Notes: generated by a model not told the origin, from the sequence alone. Positions 44,912 through 54,737 are shown, numbered from the stretch's first letter. The stretch: 64,000 nt of DNA from Polycladidibacter hongkongensis (GCF_001561995.1 NZ_LLWC01000022.1:186001-250000), one strand, 5' to 3'. Made by a program: numbers and translations.

Positions 44912-45388
44912 ATGAGCGAAACGACCCTCCTAGACCATACGGACATCAAAGTCCTGAGAATCCTGCAAAAAGACGCCAGCCAATCCATCGCTGACATCGC
45001 TCGCGAAGCTGGAATGAGCCAAACGCCCTGTTGGCGTAGAATCAAGCGTCTGAAAGAATCAGGTGTCATAAAACAGGTCGCCGCGCTTGTGGATCGCGAG
45101 TCTGTGGGTTTGGGTTTCCTCGCGTATTCTTTTGTAAAGCTCAACCTTCCATCACGCGAGAACATGGAGACGTTTGACCGGTTGGTAAACGTGTGGCCAG
45201 AGGTTGTAACCTGCGAGCGCATCACCGGCGCCGTCGATTATCTCATCAAGGTCGTCACCACTGACATCAAAGACTACGACAACTTTCTTCGTCTAAAACT
45301 GCTCAACAATGAGTTGGTTTCCGACGTTCAGTCGCGAATTGTTGTGTCGACAATCAAAGAGACTGTCGCCCTGCCACTGCGAGAGTGA
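44912..45388 (+). CDS. Lrp/AsnC-family transcriptional regulator
   Basis: A 158-residue regulator with an N-terminal HTH ([44 protein letters not shown]) and a C-terminal RAM ligand domain. The ATG at 44912 has AGAGG before it. It is divergent from the indolepyruvate oxidoreductase gene, the classic layout for an amino-acid-sensing regulator of a catabolic gene, so an aromatic amino acid ligand is likely by inference. Confidence 0.92.
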   Translation: MSETTLLDHTDIKVLRILQKDASQSIADIAREAGMSQTPCWRRIKRLKESGVIKQVAALVDRESVGLGFLAYSFVKLNLPSRENMETFDRLVNVWPEVVTCERITGAVDYLIKVVTTDIKDYDNFLRLKLLNNELVSDVQSRIVVSTIKETVALPLRE

Positions 45389-45432
45389 TAAAACAAAGCA
45401 GCAAACAATCCTGCAATTTGGAATTTATGAGA

Positions 45433-46104
45433 ATGACCCAGCCTCTTGCCATTGCCCCCTCTGTCTTGGCGGCAGATTTCGCCAACCTCGGCCAAGAAGT
45501 CCGCGATGTCACCGCCGCCGGTGCTGACTGGATACACCTTGATGTCATGGATGGGCATTTTGTGCCCAACATCTCCTTTGGGCCTGCGGTCATTGCCGCC
45601 CTGCGCCCGCACACTGACAAGATCTTCGATACACACCTGATGATCGAGCCATGTGATGCGTATCTGGAAGCGTTCGCCAAGGCCGGCTCCGATTACATCA
45701 CCGTGCATGCCGAAGCCACCAAGCACCTTGACCGTTCGTTGCAGGCTATCAGAGCTCTGGGGAAAAAGGCGGGCGTTTCGCTCAATCCTGCCACTCCAGA
45801 ATCTGTTCTGCAATACATCATGGACAAGGTCGACCTCATTCTGGTCATGTCGGTAAACCCGGGATTCGGCGGTCAGAGCTTTTTGGAAAGCCAGTTGCAA
45901 AAGATCAGCAACATCCGCGAAATGATTGCAGATCGCCCCATCCGGCTGGAAGTGGATGGCGGCGTGACAGCGCAAACAGCGCCGCTGGTCACCAAGGCAG
46001 GTGCTGACACGCTGGTGGCGGGCTCTGCCATTTTCAGCGGGGGAACTCAAGACGCCTACCAGAAAAACATTGCGGCTCTTCGCGCCAGCATCGCAGCCAG
46101 TTAA
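45433..46104 (+). CDS. rpe: Ribulose-phosphate 3-epimerase
   Basis: Interconverts ribulose 5-phosphate and xylulose 5-phosphate. The TIM barrel shows [33 protein letters not shown] (metal ligands), [20 protein letters not shown] and EVDGGV. The start is [10 protein letters not shown]; an ATG at 45427 two codons upstream is equally possible, since only a GGA is seen. It is 223 residues from this start. Confidence 0.95.
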   Translation: MTQPLAIAPSVLAADFANLGQEVRDVTAAGADWIHLDVMDGHFVPNISFGPAVIAALRPHTDKIFDTHLMIEPCDAYLEAFAKAGSDYITVHAEATKHLDRSLQAIRALGKKAGVSLNPATPESVLQYIMDKVDLILVMSVNPGFGGQSFLESQLQKISNIREMIADRPIRLEVDGGVTAQTAPLVTKAGADTLVAGSAIFSGGTQDAYQKNIAALRASIAAS

Positions 46105-46150
46105 ACGGCTGGTTAGCTGCGCACAGCGCATTAGCGTCATGGAACTGAAC

Positions 46151-46180
46151 AAACAAGGCGGGATCTATCCCGCCTTGTTT
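46151..46180. terminator. Bidirectional terminator between rpe and DUF1476 gene
   Basis: AAACAAGGCGGGAT and ATCCCGCCTTGTTT are perfect 14-base arms around CT (effective loop six bases). The A and T ends serve both converging genes. Confidence 0.88.
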
Positions 46181-46211
46181 CGTTATAGCGCCGCTTAGCA
46201 CACACGCTGCT

Positions 46212-46535
46212 TTAGCCGCTGGTCTCTAACTGCTTGCGCGCCTCTAGAAACAACTCTTGCATGGTGCGCTCCACTTGATGCTCGGATTTTTCCACCCCCG
46301 CATCCTGCAAGTCTGCCCAGACCTTGTCCTTTACCAGCCCATCCCCGTCATCTTTCAAATCATAGCCGACAAGAGATTGTGCATAGGCCGCACTTTCACC
46401 CTCTCCAAGGTTCATCAACTGTGCCGCCCATGCACCAAGCAACTTGTTACGACGTGCCTTAACTTTAAACAGCATATCCTCGCCAAGCGCATAGCCCCCT
46501 TCAAAGGCTTGCTTTCGCTGATCAAATAAACTCAT
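46212..46535 (-). CDS. DUF1476 protein, ATP synthase inhibitor zeta-like
   Basis: A 107-residue helical protein starting MSLFDQRKQAFEGGYALGED. This matches the alphaproteobacterial DUF1476 family, to which the zeta subunit that inhibits F1-ATPase in Paracoccus belongs. The conserved N-terminal helix with DQR(K/E)xAFE is intact. It is not near ATP synthase genes, as usual. Inhibitory strength differs between alphaproteobacterial groups, so the role here is inferred. Confidence 0.85.
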   Translation of the reverse strand: MSLFDQRKQAFEGGYALGEDMLFKVKARRNKLLGAWAAQLMNLGEGESAAYAQSLVGYDLKDDGDGLVKDKVWADLQDAGVEKSEHQVERTMQELFLEARKQLETSG

Positions 46536-46868
46536 TTCGCTCTCCTCATGCCCTCAACAAGAGATCACGCACCACCAATTGGCAAAATAACGCCACAACC
46601 AGCAGTCGTTACGCAAACGCTGCCTAACAGACCCGCTCCTGCGCACCAACCTAGACCATAGTTATGACAGGACCAAAAATACCGCAGGTTTTCGCAGAAA
46701 ACGCGAAAATATTCAGGTTTGAAATTTAAGGAAAAGTACATTAAGTTCCGCGCCGCAACACACCCCTCGTGGCGCCTAGGCTTTATTGACAAGAGCAACG
46801 CCTGCTCCCCCCGCAAGTCTTCGCAAAACGAGGCACTCTAACTCTTACTTTCAACGTGGTAATCGCCT
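46536..46868. other. Intergenic region upstream of purC
   Basis: 333 bases between divergent genes. It should hold the purC promoter. No purine riboswitch fold is recognised. A TTGACA at 46786-46791 has no convincing -10 partner. Confidence 0.4.
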
Positions 46869-47633
46869 ATGAACCGCCGCCGTCGAATTTATGAAGGCAA
46901 GGCCAAAATTCTCTATGAGGGCCCGGAACCGGGAACTCTTGTCCAGCACTTCAAAGATGACGCAACCGCTTTTAACAATCAAAAGCATGATGTGATCGAT
47001 GGAAAAGGTGTGCTCAACAATCGCATTTCGGAGTTCATCTTCTCCCAGCTGAACACCATGGGCATTCCCACACACTTCATTCGCCGCCTGAACATGCGCG
47101 AGCAGCTCATCCGGCAGGTGGAGATCGTGCCCATTGAAGTTGTGGTGCGCAACATTGCAGCCGGTTCTTTGTGCAAGCGTCTTGGGGCTGAGGAAGGCAC
47201 GCGTCTTAATCGCTCCATCGTCGAGTTCTACTACAAAAACGATGAGCTTGGTGATCCATTGGTTTCGGAGGAGCACATCACCTCCTTTGGCTGGGCCTCC
47301 CCGCAAGAGCTCGATGATATGATGACCATGGCCATCCGTATCAACGATTTCCTCACCGGGCTCTTCCTTGGTGTTGGCATTACCTTGGTCGATTTCAAAA
47401 TCGAGTTCGGACGCCAGATCGAGGGCGATATGATGCGCATCATTCTCGCCGACGAGATCTCGCCAGACAGCTGCCGCCTGTGGGATACCAATACCAGCGA
47501 GAAGCTGGACAAAGACCGCTTCCGCCAAAACTTGGGCGGCATGGTCGAGGCCTATCAGGAAGTCGCGCGTCGTTTAGGCATTTTTATCGATAACGAGCGC
47601 CCCGGCCACAGCGGCCCTGTACTTGTAAAATAA
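46869..47633 (+). CDS. purC: Phosphoribosylaminoimidazole-succinocarboxamide synthase
   Basis: Joins CAIR and aspartate in purine synthesis. It starts [18 protein letters not shown]; the ATP/substrate motifs include [37 protein letters not shown] and LVDFKIEFG. The 254-residue length is normal. It heads the purC-purS-purQ block, but a strong hairpin separates it from purS, so its transcript may be partly independent. Confidence 0.96.
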   Translation: MNRRRRIYEGKAKILYEGPEPGTLVQHFKDDATAFNNQKHDVIDGKGVLNNRISEFIFSQLNTMGIPTHFIRRLNMREQLIRQVEIVPIEVVVRNIAAGSLCKRLGAEEGTRLNRSIVEFYYKNDELGDPLVSEEHITSFGWASPQELDDMMTMAIRINDFLTGLFLGVGITLVDFKIEFGRQIEGDMMRIILADEISPDSCRLWDTNTSEKLDKDRFRQNLGGMVEAYQEVARRLGIFIDNERPGHSGPVLVK

Positions 47634-47639
47634 CACTTC

Positions 47640-47675
47640 AAAACGGGCAGCGGTCTCATTGACCCTGCCCGTTTT
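47640..47675 (+). terminator. Hairpin between purC and purS
   Basis: AAAACGGGCAG-C-GGTC-TCATT-GACC-CTGCCCGTTTT: a 15-bp stem with one bulged C, six bases after purC, running into TTTT. It is a terminator or attenuator. Confidence 0.8.
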
Positions 47676-47751
47676 CCCGAAAATACGACCTCGCACCGCA
47701 TATAAGCAAGCGTGCGGCTAAACAGACCTATTCAAACTGAAGGACACCACC

Positions 47752-47994
47752 ATGAAGGCGCGCGTCACCGTTACCTTGAAAAACGGCGTACTTGACCCAC
47801 AGGGCAAGGCAATCGAAGGCTCCCTCAGTGCTTTGGGCTTTGCTGGCATCGCCGGCGTTCGGCAGGGCAAAGTCTTCGATCTGGAGCTGGCTGCACAATC
47901 CGCTGACGAAGCCAAGCAAGAAATCACCAAAATGTGTGAGCAGCTGCTCGCTAATACGGTTATCGAAAACTACAGCATCGACATTCTCAAATAA
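47752..47994 (+). CDS. purS: Phosphoribosylformylglycinamidine synthase subunit PurS
   Basis: The 80-residue bridging subunit of the PurSQL complex. It shows the family pattern KARVTVTLKNGVLDPQGKAIEGSL and VRQGKVFDLEL. It joins the PurQ amidase to PurL for ammonia transfer. It is followed by a tiny membrane protein gene and purQ. Confidence 0.94.
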   Translation: MKARVTVTLKNGVLDPQGKAIEGSLSALGFAGIAGVRQGKVFDLELAAQSADEAKQEITKMCEQLLANTVIENYSIDILK

Positions 47995-48026
47995 ACGCCG
48001 CCCACCTAAAGCCTACAAACTTAGCC

Positions 48027-48149
48027 ATGACCAATCAGCCCCAACAAGATGACAGCGCGCGCATCCTGCGTTTTATGCTCATAAAGGCAGTCATATTTAT
48101 TGGCTTGCCTGCAGCGCTTTCAGGTCTTGCTGTCTGGTGGCTGCTGTGA
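48027..48149 (+). CDS. Small membrane protein associated with PurSQL genes
   Basis: A 40-residue protein (MTNQPQQDDSARILRFMLIK...) with a polar N-terminus and one hydrophobic segment from about residue 16 to 40 ending AVWWLL. It sits in the 190-base gap between purS and purQ. I recognise it as the type annotated as a formylglycinamidine synthase-associated small membrane protein in alphaproteobacteria. The function is unknown; a membrane tether for the PurSQL complex is only a guess. The ribosome binding site is weak. Confidence 0.7.
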   Translation: MTNQPQQDDSARILRFMLIKAVIFIGLPAALSGLAVWWLL

Positions 48150-48186
48150 GCATGCAGGCCGTGCCTGAACAAGGACCCGAGACTCT

Positions 48187-48861
48187 ATGAAATCCGCTGT
48201 TCTGCTCTTCCCCGGCTCCAACCGGGATCGTGATATGATCAAGGCGCTGGAGCACATCTCCGGCAACCCTGTCGCAACTGTCTGGCATACGGAAACAACG
48301 CTCCCCGAGGCGGACCTCTACGTCTTGCCCGGCGGCTTCTCCTATGGCGATTACCTGCGCTCCGGCGCCATCGCCGCGCGCTCCCCTATTATGGGCGCTC
48401 TGAAAAGCGCTGCGGCGCAGGGCAAACATGTGCTTGGCGTGTGTAACGGCTTTCAAATGCTAACCGAGGCCGGCTTGCTTCCCGGCGCGCTGATGCGCAA
48501 TGCCTCTTTGCACTTCGTTTGCAAAAACGTCGAACTGCAAACCACAAGCACCAACAGCCCGTTCACTCAGAATATGGCTAGTGGCGCGGTATGGCAGTGC
48601 CCGGTTGCCCACCACGATGGCAACTATTTTGCTGACAGTGAAACCCTAAATAGGCTTGAGGGAGAAGGCTGCGTGGCTTTCCGCTATGCAAATGGCACCA
48701 ACCCCAACGGCTCTATCAACGACATCGCAGGCATTACAAGCGAAAACGGCCGCATTCTAGGGATGATGCCCCACCCGGAAAACCTAATCGAAGACTTGCA
48801 TGGCGGCCTTGAGGGCCGTGCGCTGTTTGAAAGCGTTATGCAAACACTAGACGCTGCCTAG
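48187..48861 (+). CDS. purQ: Phosphoribosylformylglycinamidine synthase subunit PurQ
   Basis: The glutamine amidotransferase subunit that supplies ammonia to PurL, 224 residues. The catalytic Cys86 is in [12 protein letters not shown]. The His-Glu pair is in [11 protein letters not shown] near the C-terminus. The N-terminal [13 protein letters not shown] and [18 protein letters not shown] stretches are typical. Confidence 0.96.
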   Translation: MKSAVLLFPGSNRDRDMIKALEHISGNPVATVWHTETTLPEADLYVLPGGFSYGDYLRSGAIAARSPIMGALKSAAAQGKHVLGVCNGFQMLTEAGLLPGALMRNASLHFVCKNVELQTTSTNSPFTQNMASGAVWQCPVAHHDGNYFADSETLNRLEGEGCVAFRYANGTNPNGSINDIAGITSENGRILGMMPHPENLIEDLHGGLEGRALFESVMQTLDAA

Positions 48862-48904
48862 CACCAAACAAAAGGCTGATGCTAAGGCACAGCGGCGCTT
48901 TCCG

Positions 48905-48943
48905 CAAAAAATCATGGGCTGCATTTGCAGCCCGTAATTTTTT
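48905..48943. terminator. Bidirectional terminator between purQ and chrA
   Basis: GGGCTGC-ATTT-GCAGCCC (48916-48933) is flanked by AAAAAAT on the left and ATTTTTT on the right, so it serves both convergent genes. Confidence 0.85.
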
Positions 48944-48956
48944 GCAGCCTCAACAG

Positions 48957-50168
48957 CTAGAAGTAAACCGTGAGCACCCCGGCTCCCCCAAGGCATAGCA
49001 CCACATAAAGCGGCGGGAGGCGCCACACTGCCAGCATTAAAAATCCAGACACTGCAAGCGCGAAGTCAATCGGTTCTCGCACTGCACTTGTCCACACGGG
49101 CGCGTAAAAAGCTGCTGCCAAAACTCCGACAACCGCCCCATTTGCACCAGCAAGAAGCGCTCTTGCACTCCCTAGAGCGCGCAGATCCTTCCAAAATGGC
49201 AATGCTCCGGCCACCAACAAAAAACCCGGCAAGAATATACCCGCAAGCGCAATCAACCCAGCCAGCCAAGCCGGGATCCCATAGGCCCCAGCAGCCCCCA
49301 GATAGCCTGCAAAAGTGAACAGCGGTCCCGGCATTGCTTGCGCCGCGCCATAGCCCGCCAAAAACACCGAGGGGTCCATGAGCCCAGCGCCCACACTTTG
49401 GCTCTCCAACAGCGGCAACACCACATGCCCACCACCAAAAACAAGTGCACCCGCCTGGAAAAATTCATGGAAAATCCGCAAGGAAGGACCGCCAAATCCA
49501 ACAGAAAGCAATGGCAAACCTAGAAGCATGACTAAAAATGCGCTGAGGAAAAACACGGCAGCCTGCTTACCCACTGCCTTAGACCCGTCACCTGTTCCTG
49601 TCCCTCCCACATCCCGAGGCAACAACAACAGACCCAGCAAGGCACCTAGCCCAATGGCGGCAATCTGGGCATAGGCGCTGACAAAGTAGCTACAAATAAA
49701 CAGTGCCAGCAGTGCAATTCCGGCCCTCGGCTTATCCGGACATAAGCTGCGCGCCATACCGAACAACGCATGCGCAACCACCGCAACCGCCACAAGCTTA
49801 AGCCCATGCAGCACCCCATCACCTAACGGGCCATCAATTGATGCCGCTCCGAAGGCAAACGCGATCATCATCAAAGCGGAAGGCAATGTGAAACCAACAA
49901 ACGCCGCCACAGCCCCCCAAAACCCGCCGCGCATCAACCCGATGGCAAAGCCCACTTGCGAGCTAGCCGGCCCCGGCAAAAACTGGCACAGCGCAACTAG
50001 GTCTGCATAATGCGCATCATCCAGCCACTTGCGCCGCTCTACAAACTCATGCCGAAAATACCCCAAATGCGCCACTGGCCCGCCAAATGACGTCACCCCA
50101 AGCCGGCCAAAGGCACCTAATATCTCCCATGTTCGCCTTAGCGCCTGCCCACCGCGTGCAACAGTCAT
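48957..50168 (-). CDS. chrA: Chromate transporter, ChrA family
   Basis: A 403-residue membrane protein made of two homologous CHR domains, each starting with the family motif: LGVTSFGGPVAHLGYF...QFLPGPASSQVG in the first half and FFQAGALVFGGGHVVLPLLES...AAQAMPGPLFTFAGYLG in the second. Exports chromate, or takes part in sulfate-like oxyanion movement, driven by the proton motive force. The gene is inserted between purQ and purL on the opposite strand, with its own terminator. It may be a horizontally acquired resistance gene. Confidence 0.9.
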   Translation of the reverse strand: MTVARGGQALRRTWEILGAFGRLGVTSFGGPVAHLGYFRHEFVERRKWLDDAHYADLVALCQFLPGPASSQVGFAIGLMRGGFWGAVAAFVGFTLPSALMMIAFAFGAASIDGPLGDGVLHGLKLVAVAVVAHALFGMARSLCPDKPRAGIALLALFICSYFVSAYAQIAAIGLGALLGLLLLPRDVGGTGTGDGSKAVGKQAAVFFLSAFLVMLLGLPLLSVGFGGPSLRIFHEFFQAGALVFGGGHVVLPLLESQSVGAGLMDPSVFLAGYGAAQAMPGPLFTFAGYLGAAGAYGIPAWLAGLIALAGIFLPGFLLVAGALPFWKDLRALGSARALLAGANGAVVGVLAAAFYAPVWTSAVREPIDFALAVSGFLMLAVWRLPPLYVVLCLGGAGVLTVYF

Positions 50169-50446
50169 CTCGTGTTCCCCTATTAATCATCCCGTCCCGT
50201 ACCAGCGCACTATAATTCAGTCCGTCAAGCCTCGGTCAACCGACACAACGCAGCTGTGTCCTGCTAATCTTTCTAAATTACACCTTTATGTCAGATGTGA
50301 AATTCTTATCAATTTAGCCAGACGCGCCTAACCGCTTTTCCAATTTGCGCTTGTCATCGCCAACCTTACCCTCTCCTAATGGCTCCCACGTATTTCTGTC
50401 AATTTCCCTAGCAATCCTCCCGCCTAGGGCACACGAGAGACCCCAC

Positions 50447-50959
50447 ATGCTTGCCGCGCGTACCAGACTTTTCTCCACCCTTTTTGCCTCTGTTCTTGGC
50501 CTGTCCTTTGCTGCCCCTGCGAGCGCAGCCTCCAAGGTTGACGCGAAAGCAGCTGCCTACAACACAGCCCCCAAACTCACCAACTTCGGCAATTCAGACA
50601 CCTCCCAAATCGCTGAGGGTCTGTTTCTGCGCCGGATCAATTCTGATGTTATCTTCGTAGGTGTCAGCGATAACGATCCTTTTCACGGCGTAACCGGCAG
50701 CTGCTACGGCACAGCATTGGTGCGGGATTCCAAGCTTTCCGGCGAAGGATACTGCAGTTTAAACGATAGCGACGGGCAGAGCTTTGCCATTAAATTCGCG
50801 ATGAAGGACATCACCTCCAAAAAACTGCTTGGCTCTTGGCGTATTATTGGCGGTCAAGGCAAATGGGCTGGCGCAAACGGCTCGGGAGATTGGACACAAA
50901 CAATTGTCGGCGCAAACAACATGTCTATCGCTCACCTTACCGGCAATATCGATTTTTAG
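50447..50959 (+). CDS. Secreted protein of unknown function
   Basis: 170 residues with a signal peptide (RLFSTLFASVLGLSFAAPASA, cleavage before ASKVDA). The mature part is a small beta-rich domain with two Cys (GSCYGTALV and GEGYCSLND, which could form a disulfide) and a glycine-rich end (WRIIGGQGKWAGANGSGDWTQTIVG). The end resembles small allene-oxide-cyclase-barrel-like or dirigent-like domains. I do not recognise a family with certainty. It stands alone before purL. Confidence 0.65.
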   Translation: MLAARTRLFSTLFASVLGLSFAAPASAASKVDAKAAAYNTAPKLTNFGNSDTSQIAEGLFLRRINSDVIFVGVSDNDPFHGVTGSCYGTALVRDSKLSGEGYCSLNDSDGQSFAIKFAMKDITSKKLLGSWRIIGGQGKWAGANGSGDWTQTIVGANNMSIAHLTGNIDF

Positions 50960-51139
50960 GCTCAGCATCTGCCCAAAGACCCCAAATATCCGCAGGAAAC
51001 CACCCGCAAAAAATTGCAGCAAACTGAAGTATTTTCAGCGTGTTTTACGCGGGTTTTCCTTTTCTTTTCTTGAGCAAATCTGATAGTACCGCACTTAGTT
51101 TCAAGGCCCCGGCGCGCGGCGCCCAACTGTTAAAGTGCG

Positions 51140-53347
51140 ATGCTCAACAACACTGTAGAAATTACCCCCGAACTTCTCGATGCCCACGGATTAAAACCAG
51201 AAGAATACCAGCGTATTCTTGAGCTCATCGGCCGCACGCCGACGTTCACCGAGCTTGGCATTTTTTCTGCCATGTGGAACGAGCACTGTTCCTACAAGTC
51301 CTCGAAAAAGTGGCTTCGGACCCTGCCAACAAAAGGGCCGCGGGTGATTCAGGGCCCCGGTGAGAATGCGGGCGTGGTTGATATTGATGATGGCCAGGCC
51401 GTGGTCTTCAAAATGGAAAGCCATAACCACCCTTCCTACATCGAGCCTTATCAAGGCGCCGCCACTGGTGTCGGCGGCATTCTGCGCGATGTGTTCACCA
51501 TGGGGGCACGCCCTGTTGCTGCCATGAACGCCCTGCGCTTTGGTGAACCGGAGCACCAGCGCACCCGCCATTTGGTCTCTGGCGTCGTTTCCGGCGTTGG
51601 CGGTTATGGCAACTCGTTCGGCGTGCCAACCGTTGGTGGCGAAGTTGAATTCCACAAAAGCTACAATGGCAACTGCTTGGTGAACGCGTTCGCCGCAGGC
51701 CTTGCCGATGCAGATAAAATCTTCTTGTCCGAGGCAAAAGGCGTTGGCCTACCGGTCGTTTACCTCGGCGCGAAAACCGGCCGTGATGGCGTCGGCGGTG
51801 CCACCATGGCCTCTGCCGAATTTGATGAAACCATCGAAGAAAAACGCCCAACAGTGCAGGTGGGTGATCCCTTCACCGAAAAATGTCTGATGGAAGCCTG
51901 CCTTGAGCTGATGAAAACCGGCGCCGTTATCGCTATTCAGGATATGGGCGCAGCTGGCCTCACCTGTTCGGCTGTAGAAATGGGCGCCAAGGGCAATCTG
52001 GGCATCGAGCTGGATCTTGATTTGGTTCCCACCCGCGAAGAAAACATGAGCGCCTACGAGATGATGCTCTCCGAAAGCCAAGAGCGCATGCTCATGGTTC
52101 TGGAGCCATCCAAAGAAGAAGAAGCAGCCAAAATCTTCACCAAATGGGGTCTGGATTTTGCTATTTGCGGCAAAACCACCGACACCCTCCGCTTCATCAT
52201 CAAGCATCACGGCGAAGTGGTGGCTGACCTGCCTATCAAGGAACTTGGTGATGAGGCCCCAGAATATGATCGCCCATGGGTGCAATGGCCAGAACCGGAA
52301 GTAAGCCCCGCTAGCGATTTCGCTGCACCAAATGACTACGCCGCCACCCTGTTGCAATTGCTTGGCGGCGCCAATGGCTCTTCCCGTCGCTGGGTTTACG
52401 AGCAATACGACACGCTCATTCAGGGCAACTCCGCCGCAACTCCTGGCGGTGATGCCGGTGTGATCCGCGTAGAGGGCACAAACAAGGGCCTTGCCTTCAG
52501 CGTCGATGTAAACCCTCGTTATTGCTACGCCAACCCATATGAGGGTGGCAAACAAGCCGTCGCCGAAACCTACCGCAACCTCTGTGCAGTTGGCGCCCTG
52601 CCACTGGCTGTCACCGACAATCTCAACTTCGGCAATCCGGAAAAACCAGAGATCATGGGCCAATTCGTTGGCTGCCTAAAAGGGATCGGCGAAGCCTGCG
52701 AGGCCTTGGAAACTCCAATCGTTTCCGGCAATGTTTCGCTTTACAACGAAACCTTTGGCGAGGGGATCTTGCCAACTCCGGCAATCGGCGCAGTTGGCCT
52801 GCTCAAAGACGTTACCCAGCGGGTTGGCATTGCTTTCACAGCTGCGGATGAGACCATCATCCTGCTCGGCGGCCACGGCACCCATCTGGGCCAGTCCCAA
52901 TACGCATCAGAGGTGCTGGGCAATGAAGCAGGCGCCCCACCGCCCGTTAACTTGGACAAAGAAAAGCGCATCGGCACCTTCGTGCGCGAGGCAATCTCCA
53001 AGGGCCGCCTCACCAGCGTGCACGATCTATCCTCCGGCGGGCTGGCCGTTGCGCTGGCAGAAATGACCCTGCCCAAAGGCATGGGCGCCAGCATCAACGC
53101 CCTGCCTGAAGAAAACCAGCATGCTGTCCTCTTCGGCGAAGATCAGGGCCGCTACCTCGTCACCGTCAAACCAACAGATCTTGCCGCATTTGTTGAAGAC
53201 GCCATAGATCTTGGAATTCAAGTGGATGAATTGGGCCAGACCGGCGGTTCGGATTTGACCTTTGCCGGGATTGCCACCATATCCGTATCTCAGCTTAAAT
53301 CGGCCCACGAAGGCTGGTTCCCAACATTTATGGCAGGAACCTGCTAG
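51140..53347 (+). CDS. purL: Phosphoribosylformylglycinamidine synthase subunit PurL
   Basis: The ATP-dependent synthetase subunit of the PurSQL complex, 735 residues (the small form that needs PurS and PurQ). Visible are [20 protein letters not shown] at the start, [27 protein letters not shown] (active site), [35 protein letters not shown] and [17 protein letters not shown]. It is separated from purQ by chrA and the secreted protein gene and is followed by bolA and grxD. Confidence 0.96.
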   Translation: MLNNTVEITPELLDAHGLKPEEYQRILELIGRTPTFTELGIFSAMWNEHCSYKSSKKWLRTLPTKGPRVIQGPGENAGVVDIDDGQAVVFKMESHNHPSYIEPYQGAATGVGGILRDVFTMGARPVAAMNALRFGEPEHQRTRHLVSGVVSGVGGYGNSFGVPTVGGEVEFHKSYNGNCLVNAFAAGLADADKIFLSEAKGVGLPVVYLGAKTGRDGVGGATMASAEFDETIEEKRPTVQVGDPFTEKCLMEACLELMKTGAVIAIQDMGAAGLTCSAVEMGAKGNLGIELDLDLVPTREENMSAYEMMLSESQERMLMVLEPSKEEEAAKIFTKWGLDFAICGKTTDTLRFIIKHHGEVVADLPIKELGDEAPEYDRPWVQWPEPEVSPASDFAAPNDYAATLLQLLGGANGSSRRWVYEQYDTLIQGNSAATPGGDAGVIRVEGTNKGLAFSVDVNPRYCYANPYEGGKQAVAETYRNLCAVGALPLAVTDNLNFGNPEKPEIMGQFVGCLKGIGEACEALETPIVSGNVSLYNETFGEGILPTPAIGAVGLLKDVTQRVGIAFTAADETIILLGGHGTHLGQSQYASEVLGNEAGAPPPVNLDKEKRIGTFVREAISKGRLTSVHDLSSGGLAVALAEMTLPKGMGASINALPEENQHAVLFGEDQGRYLVTVKPTDLAAFVEDAIDLGIQVDELGQTGGSDLTFAGIATISVSQLKSAHEGWFPTFMAGTC

Positions 53348-53426
53348 AGTAGCCCTTGAGAAGATTCGCACTTGGCACAAGGGCTTACCCCTTTTGCCGG
53401 TGCGCACAGCGGGAAGGAAGAAAAGC

Positions 53427-53660
53427 ATGGCCATGGACGCAGGTGAAATTCAGGCTCTCATCAAAGAAGCACTGCCAGACGCCCACGTAGAAATCCGTGA
53501 TTTGGCTGGTGACGGCGATCACTATGCCGCCATTGTCGTCTCTGCCCAGTTCACCGGCAAATCCCGTGTGCAGCAGCATCAGATGGTCTATCAAGCGCTG
53601 AAGGGCAAAATGGGCGACGAGCTGCATGCCTTGGCGCTGCAAACCTCTGCCCCTGCCTAG
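53427..53660 (+). CDS. bolA: BolA family protein
   Basis: 77 residues starting MAMDAGEIQALIKEALPDAHVEIRDL; the ATG at 53427 follows GGAAGGAAG. The BolA fold shows GDGDHYAAIVVSAQFTGKSRVQQHQMVYQAL with the conserved His in RVxxHxxVY. It is 120 bases before a CGFS glutaredoxin gene. BolA-monothiol glutaredoxin pairs share a [2Fe-2S] cluster and act in iron sensing or cluster trafficking. Confidence 0.93.
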   Translation: MAMDAGEIQALIKEALPDAHVEIRDLAGDGDHYAAIVVSAQFTGKSRVQQHQMVYQALKGKMGDELHALALQTSAPA

Positions 53661-53780
53661 CCATTCCACATACCTGCGAAAAAGGCTTGCCTGTTTGCCT
53701 CTGCGCAAATAGGTATGCACACTACGCAATTAAAACACGCTCACCGGGCTTTGACCCCGGTTGCAACAGAGGACCTTGCC

Positions 53781-54116
53781 ATGAGCGATATCCAAGATTG
53801 GATCAAACACGAAGTTGAGAACAACGACGTTGTTCTGTTTATGAAAGGCACCCCGTCTTTCCCACAGTGTGGTTTCTCCGGCCAAGTGGTGCAAATTCTG
53901 GACTATACCGGCGTAAAATACGTTGGCCACAATGTTCTGGAAGACGACGCCCTGCGCCAAGGCATCAAAGATTACAGCCAGTGGCCAACAATTCCCCAGC
54001 TCTATGTAAAGGGTGAGTTCATTGGCGGCTGCGATATTCTCCGCGAGATGTTCCAAGCGCAAGAGCTGCAAACCCTGTTCACGGACAAAGGCATCGCGCT
54101 CGCCCCGCAAGGGTGA
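53781..54116 (+). CDS. grxD: Monothiol glutaredoxin (CGFS type)
   Basis: 111 residues. The cluster-binding motif CGFS is at residues 30-33 (in FPQCGFSGQ). Glutathione-binding elements [20 protein letters not shown] are present. The start at 53781 is set by homology. It binds a [2Fe-2S] cluster with glutathione and delivers it to target proteins or to BolA encoded upstream. Confidence 0.95.
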   Translation: MSDIQDWIKHEVENNDVVLFMKGTPSFPQCGFSGQVVQILDYTGVKYVGHNVLEDDALRQGIKDYSQWPTIPQLYVKGEFIGGCDILREMFQAQELQTLFTDKGIALAPQG

Positions 54117-54164
54117 ACCCGGCGGCTGCAAAGCCTTTTCAGAAAATACTTCAGATAACGATCT

Positions 54165-54189
54165 AAGGCGGCACTCTTGCCGCCTTTTT
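54165..54189 (+). terminator. Terminator after grxD
   Basis: AAGGCGGCA-CTCT-TGCCGCCTT followed by TTT, about 50 bases beyond the stop. Confidence 0.85.
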
Positions 54190-54279
54190 GCTGACCAGAG
54201 AGACACATAGGGCAATCAAATCTACCCAGAGTTGCATGTTCCATGCTAGCAATACATTTCCAATAATTAGGAATCGGAA

Positions 54280-54696
54280 ATGATAAACTCTAGTAAAATT
54301 GCAATTATTCTTTGCACTGGACTTGGCTTAACTGTTTCGGCCTGCCAAACTAAGCCAGCCATTACTTTGCCTCAACCGCACAAAGACAAAGTTGAAAAGT
54401 TCGCCGCAGCATACCATCTTGCATCATTAGTTGCGCACCGCTGCCCAGACTTTAGCTTTAACAACAACTACTACAAAGCTTACTATCAAAAAACGAAGCG
54501 GCAAACCGGCCTAAGCGCAGAAGAAATCTATTTGGCCACTGGTCTACGCGGCTCTAAGGAGTTGAATTTGGAATATGATCGTAAGTACGCCATGGGGCCG
54601 AAAAAGAAAAACAAGCGCCCGCAGCATTGCCGCCTCGGCAGAAGCTCCAAGCTGAAAAATGATAATTCCGGAAAAATGCTCACACGAGTCCACTAG
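54280..54696 (+). CDS. Small lipoprotein of unknown function
   Basis: 138 residues with a lipoprotein signal (IAIILCTGLGLTVSAC, lipobox TVSAC, Cys at about 22). The mature part is polar and basic and holds two more Cys (HRCPDFSFNNN and QHCRLGR). No domain is recognised. The gene has its own hairpin terminator. It is AT-richer than its neighbours, so it may be recently acquired or fast evolving. Confidence 0.6.
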   Translation: MINSSKIAIILCTGLGLTVSACQTKPAITLPQPHKDKVEKFAAAYHLASLVAHRCPDFSFNNNYYKAYYQKTKRQTGLSAEEIYLATGLRGSKELNLEYDRKYAMGPKKKNKRPQHCRLGRSSKLKNDNSGKMLTRVH

Positions 54697-54716
54697 CTAA
54701 GCTCGATACACATTTA

Positions 54717-54737
54717 AAGAGGCGCAAAGCGCCTCTT
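54717..54737. terminator. Hairpin between the lipoprotein gene and ttcA
   Basis: AAGAGGCGC-AAA-GCGCCTCTT, perfect nine-base arms between convergent genes. The T tract is short on both sides. Confidence 0.65.

Noticed and set aside
45328-46152. 274-codon minus-strand open frame
   Set aside because: Antisense shadow of rpe, which carries all its family motifs.
46786-46791. TTGACA upstream of purC as a -35 box
   Set aside because: No acceptable -10 element at the right spacing.
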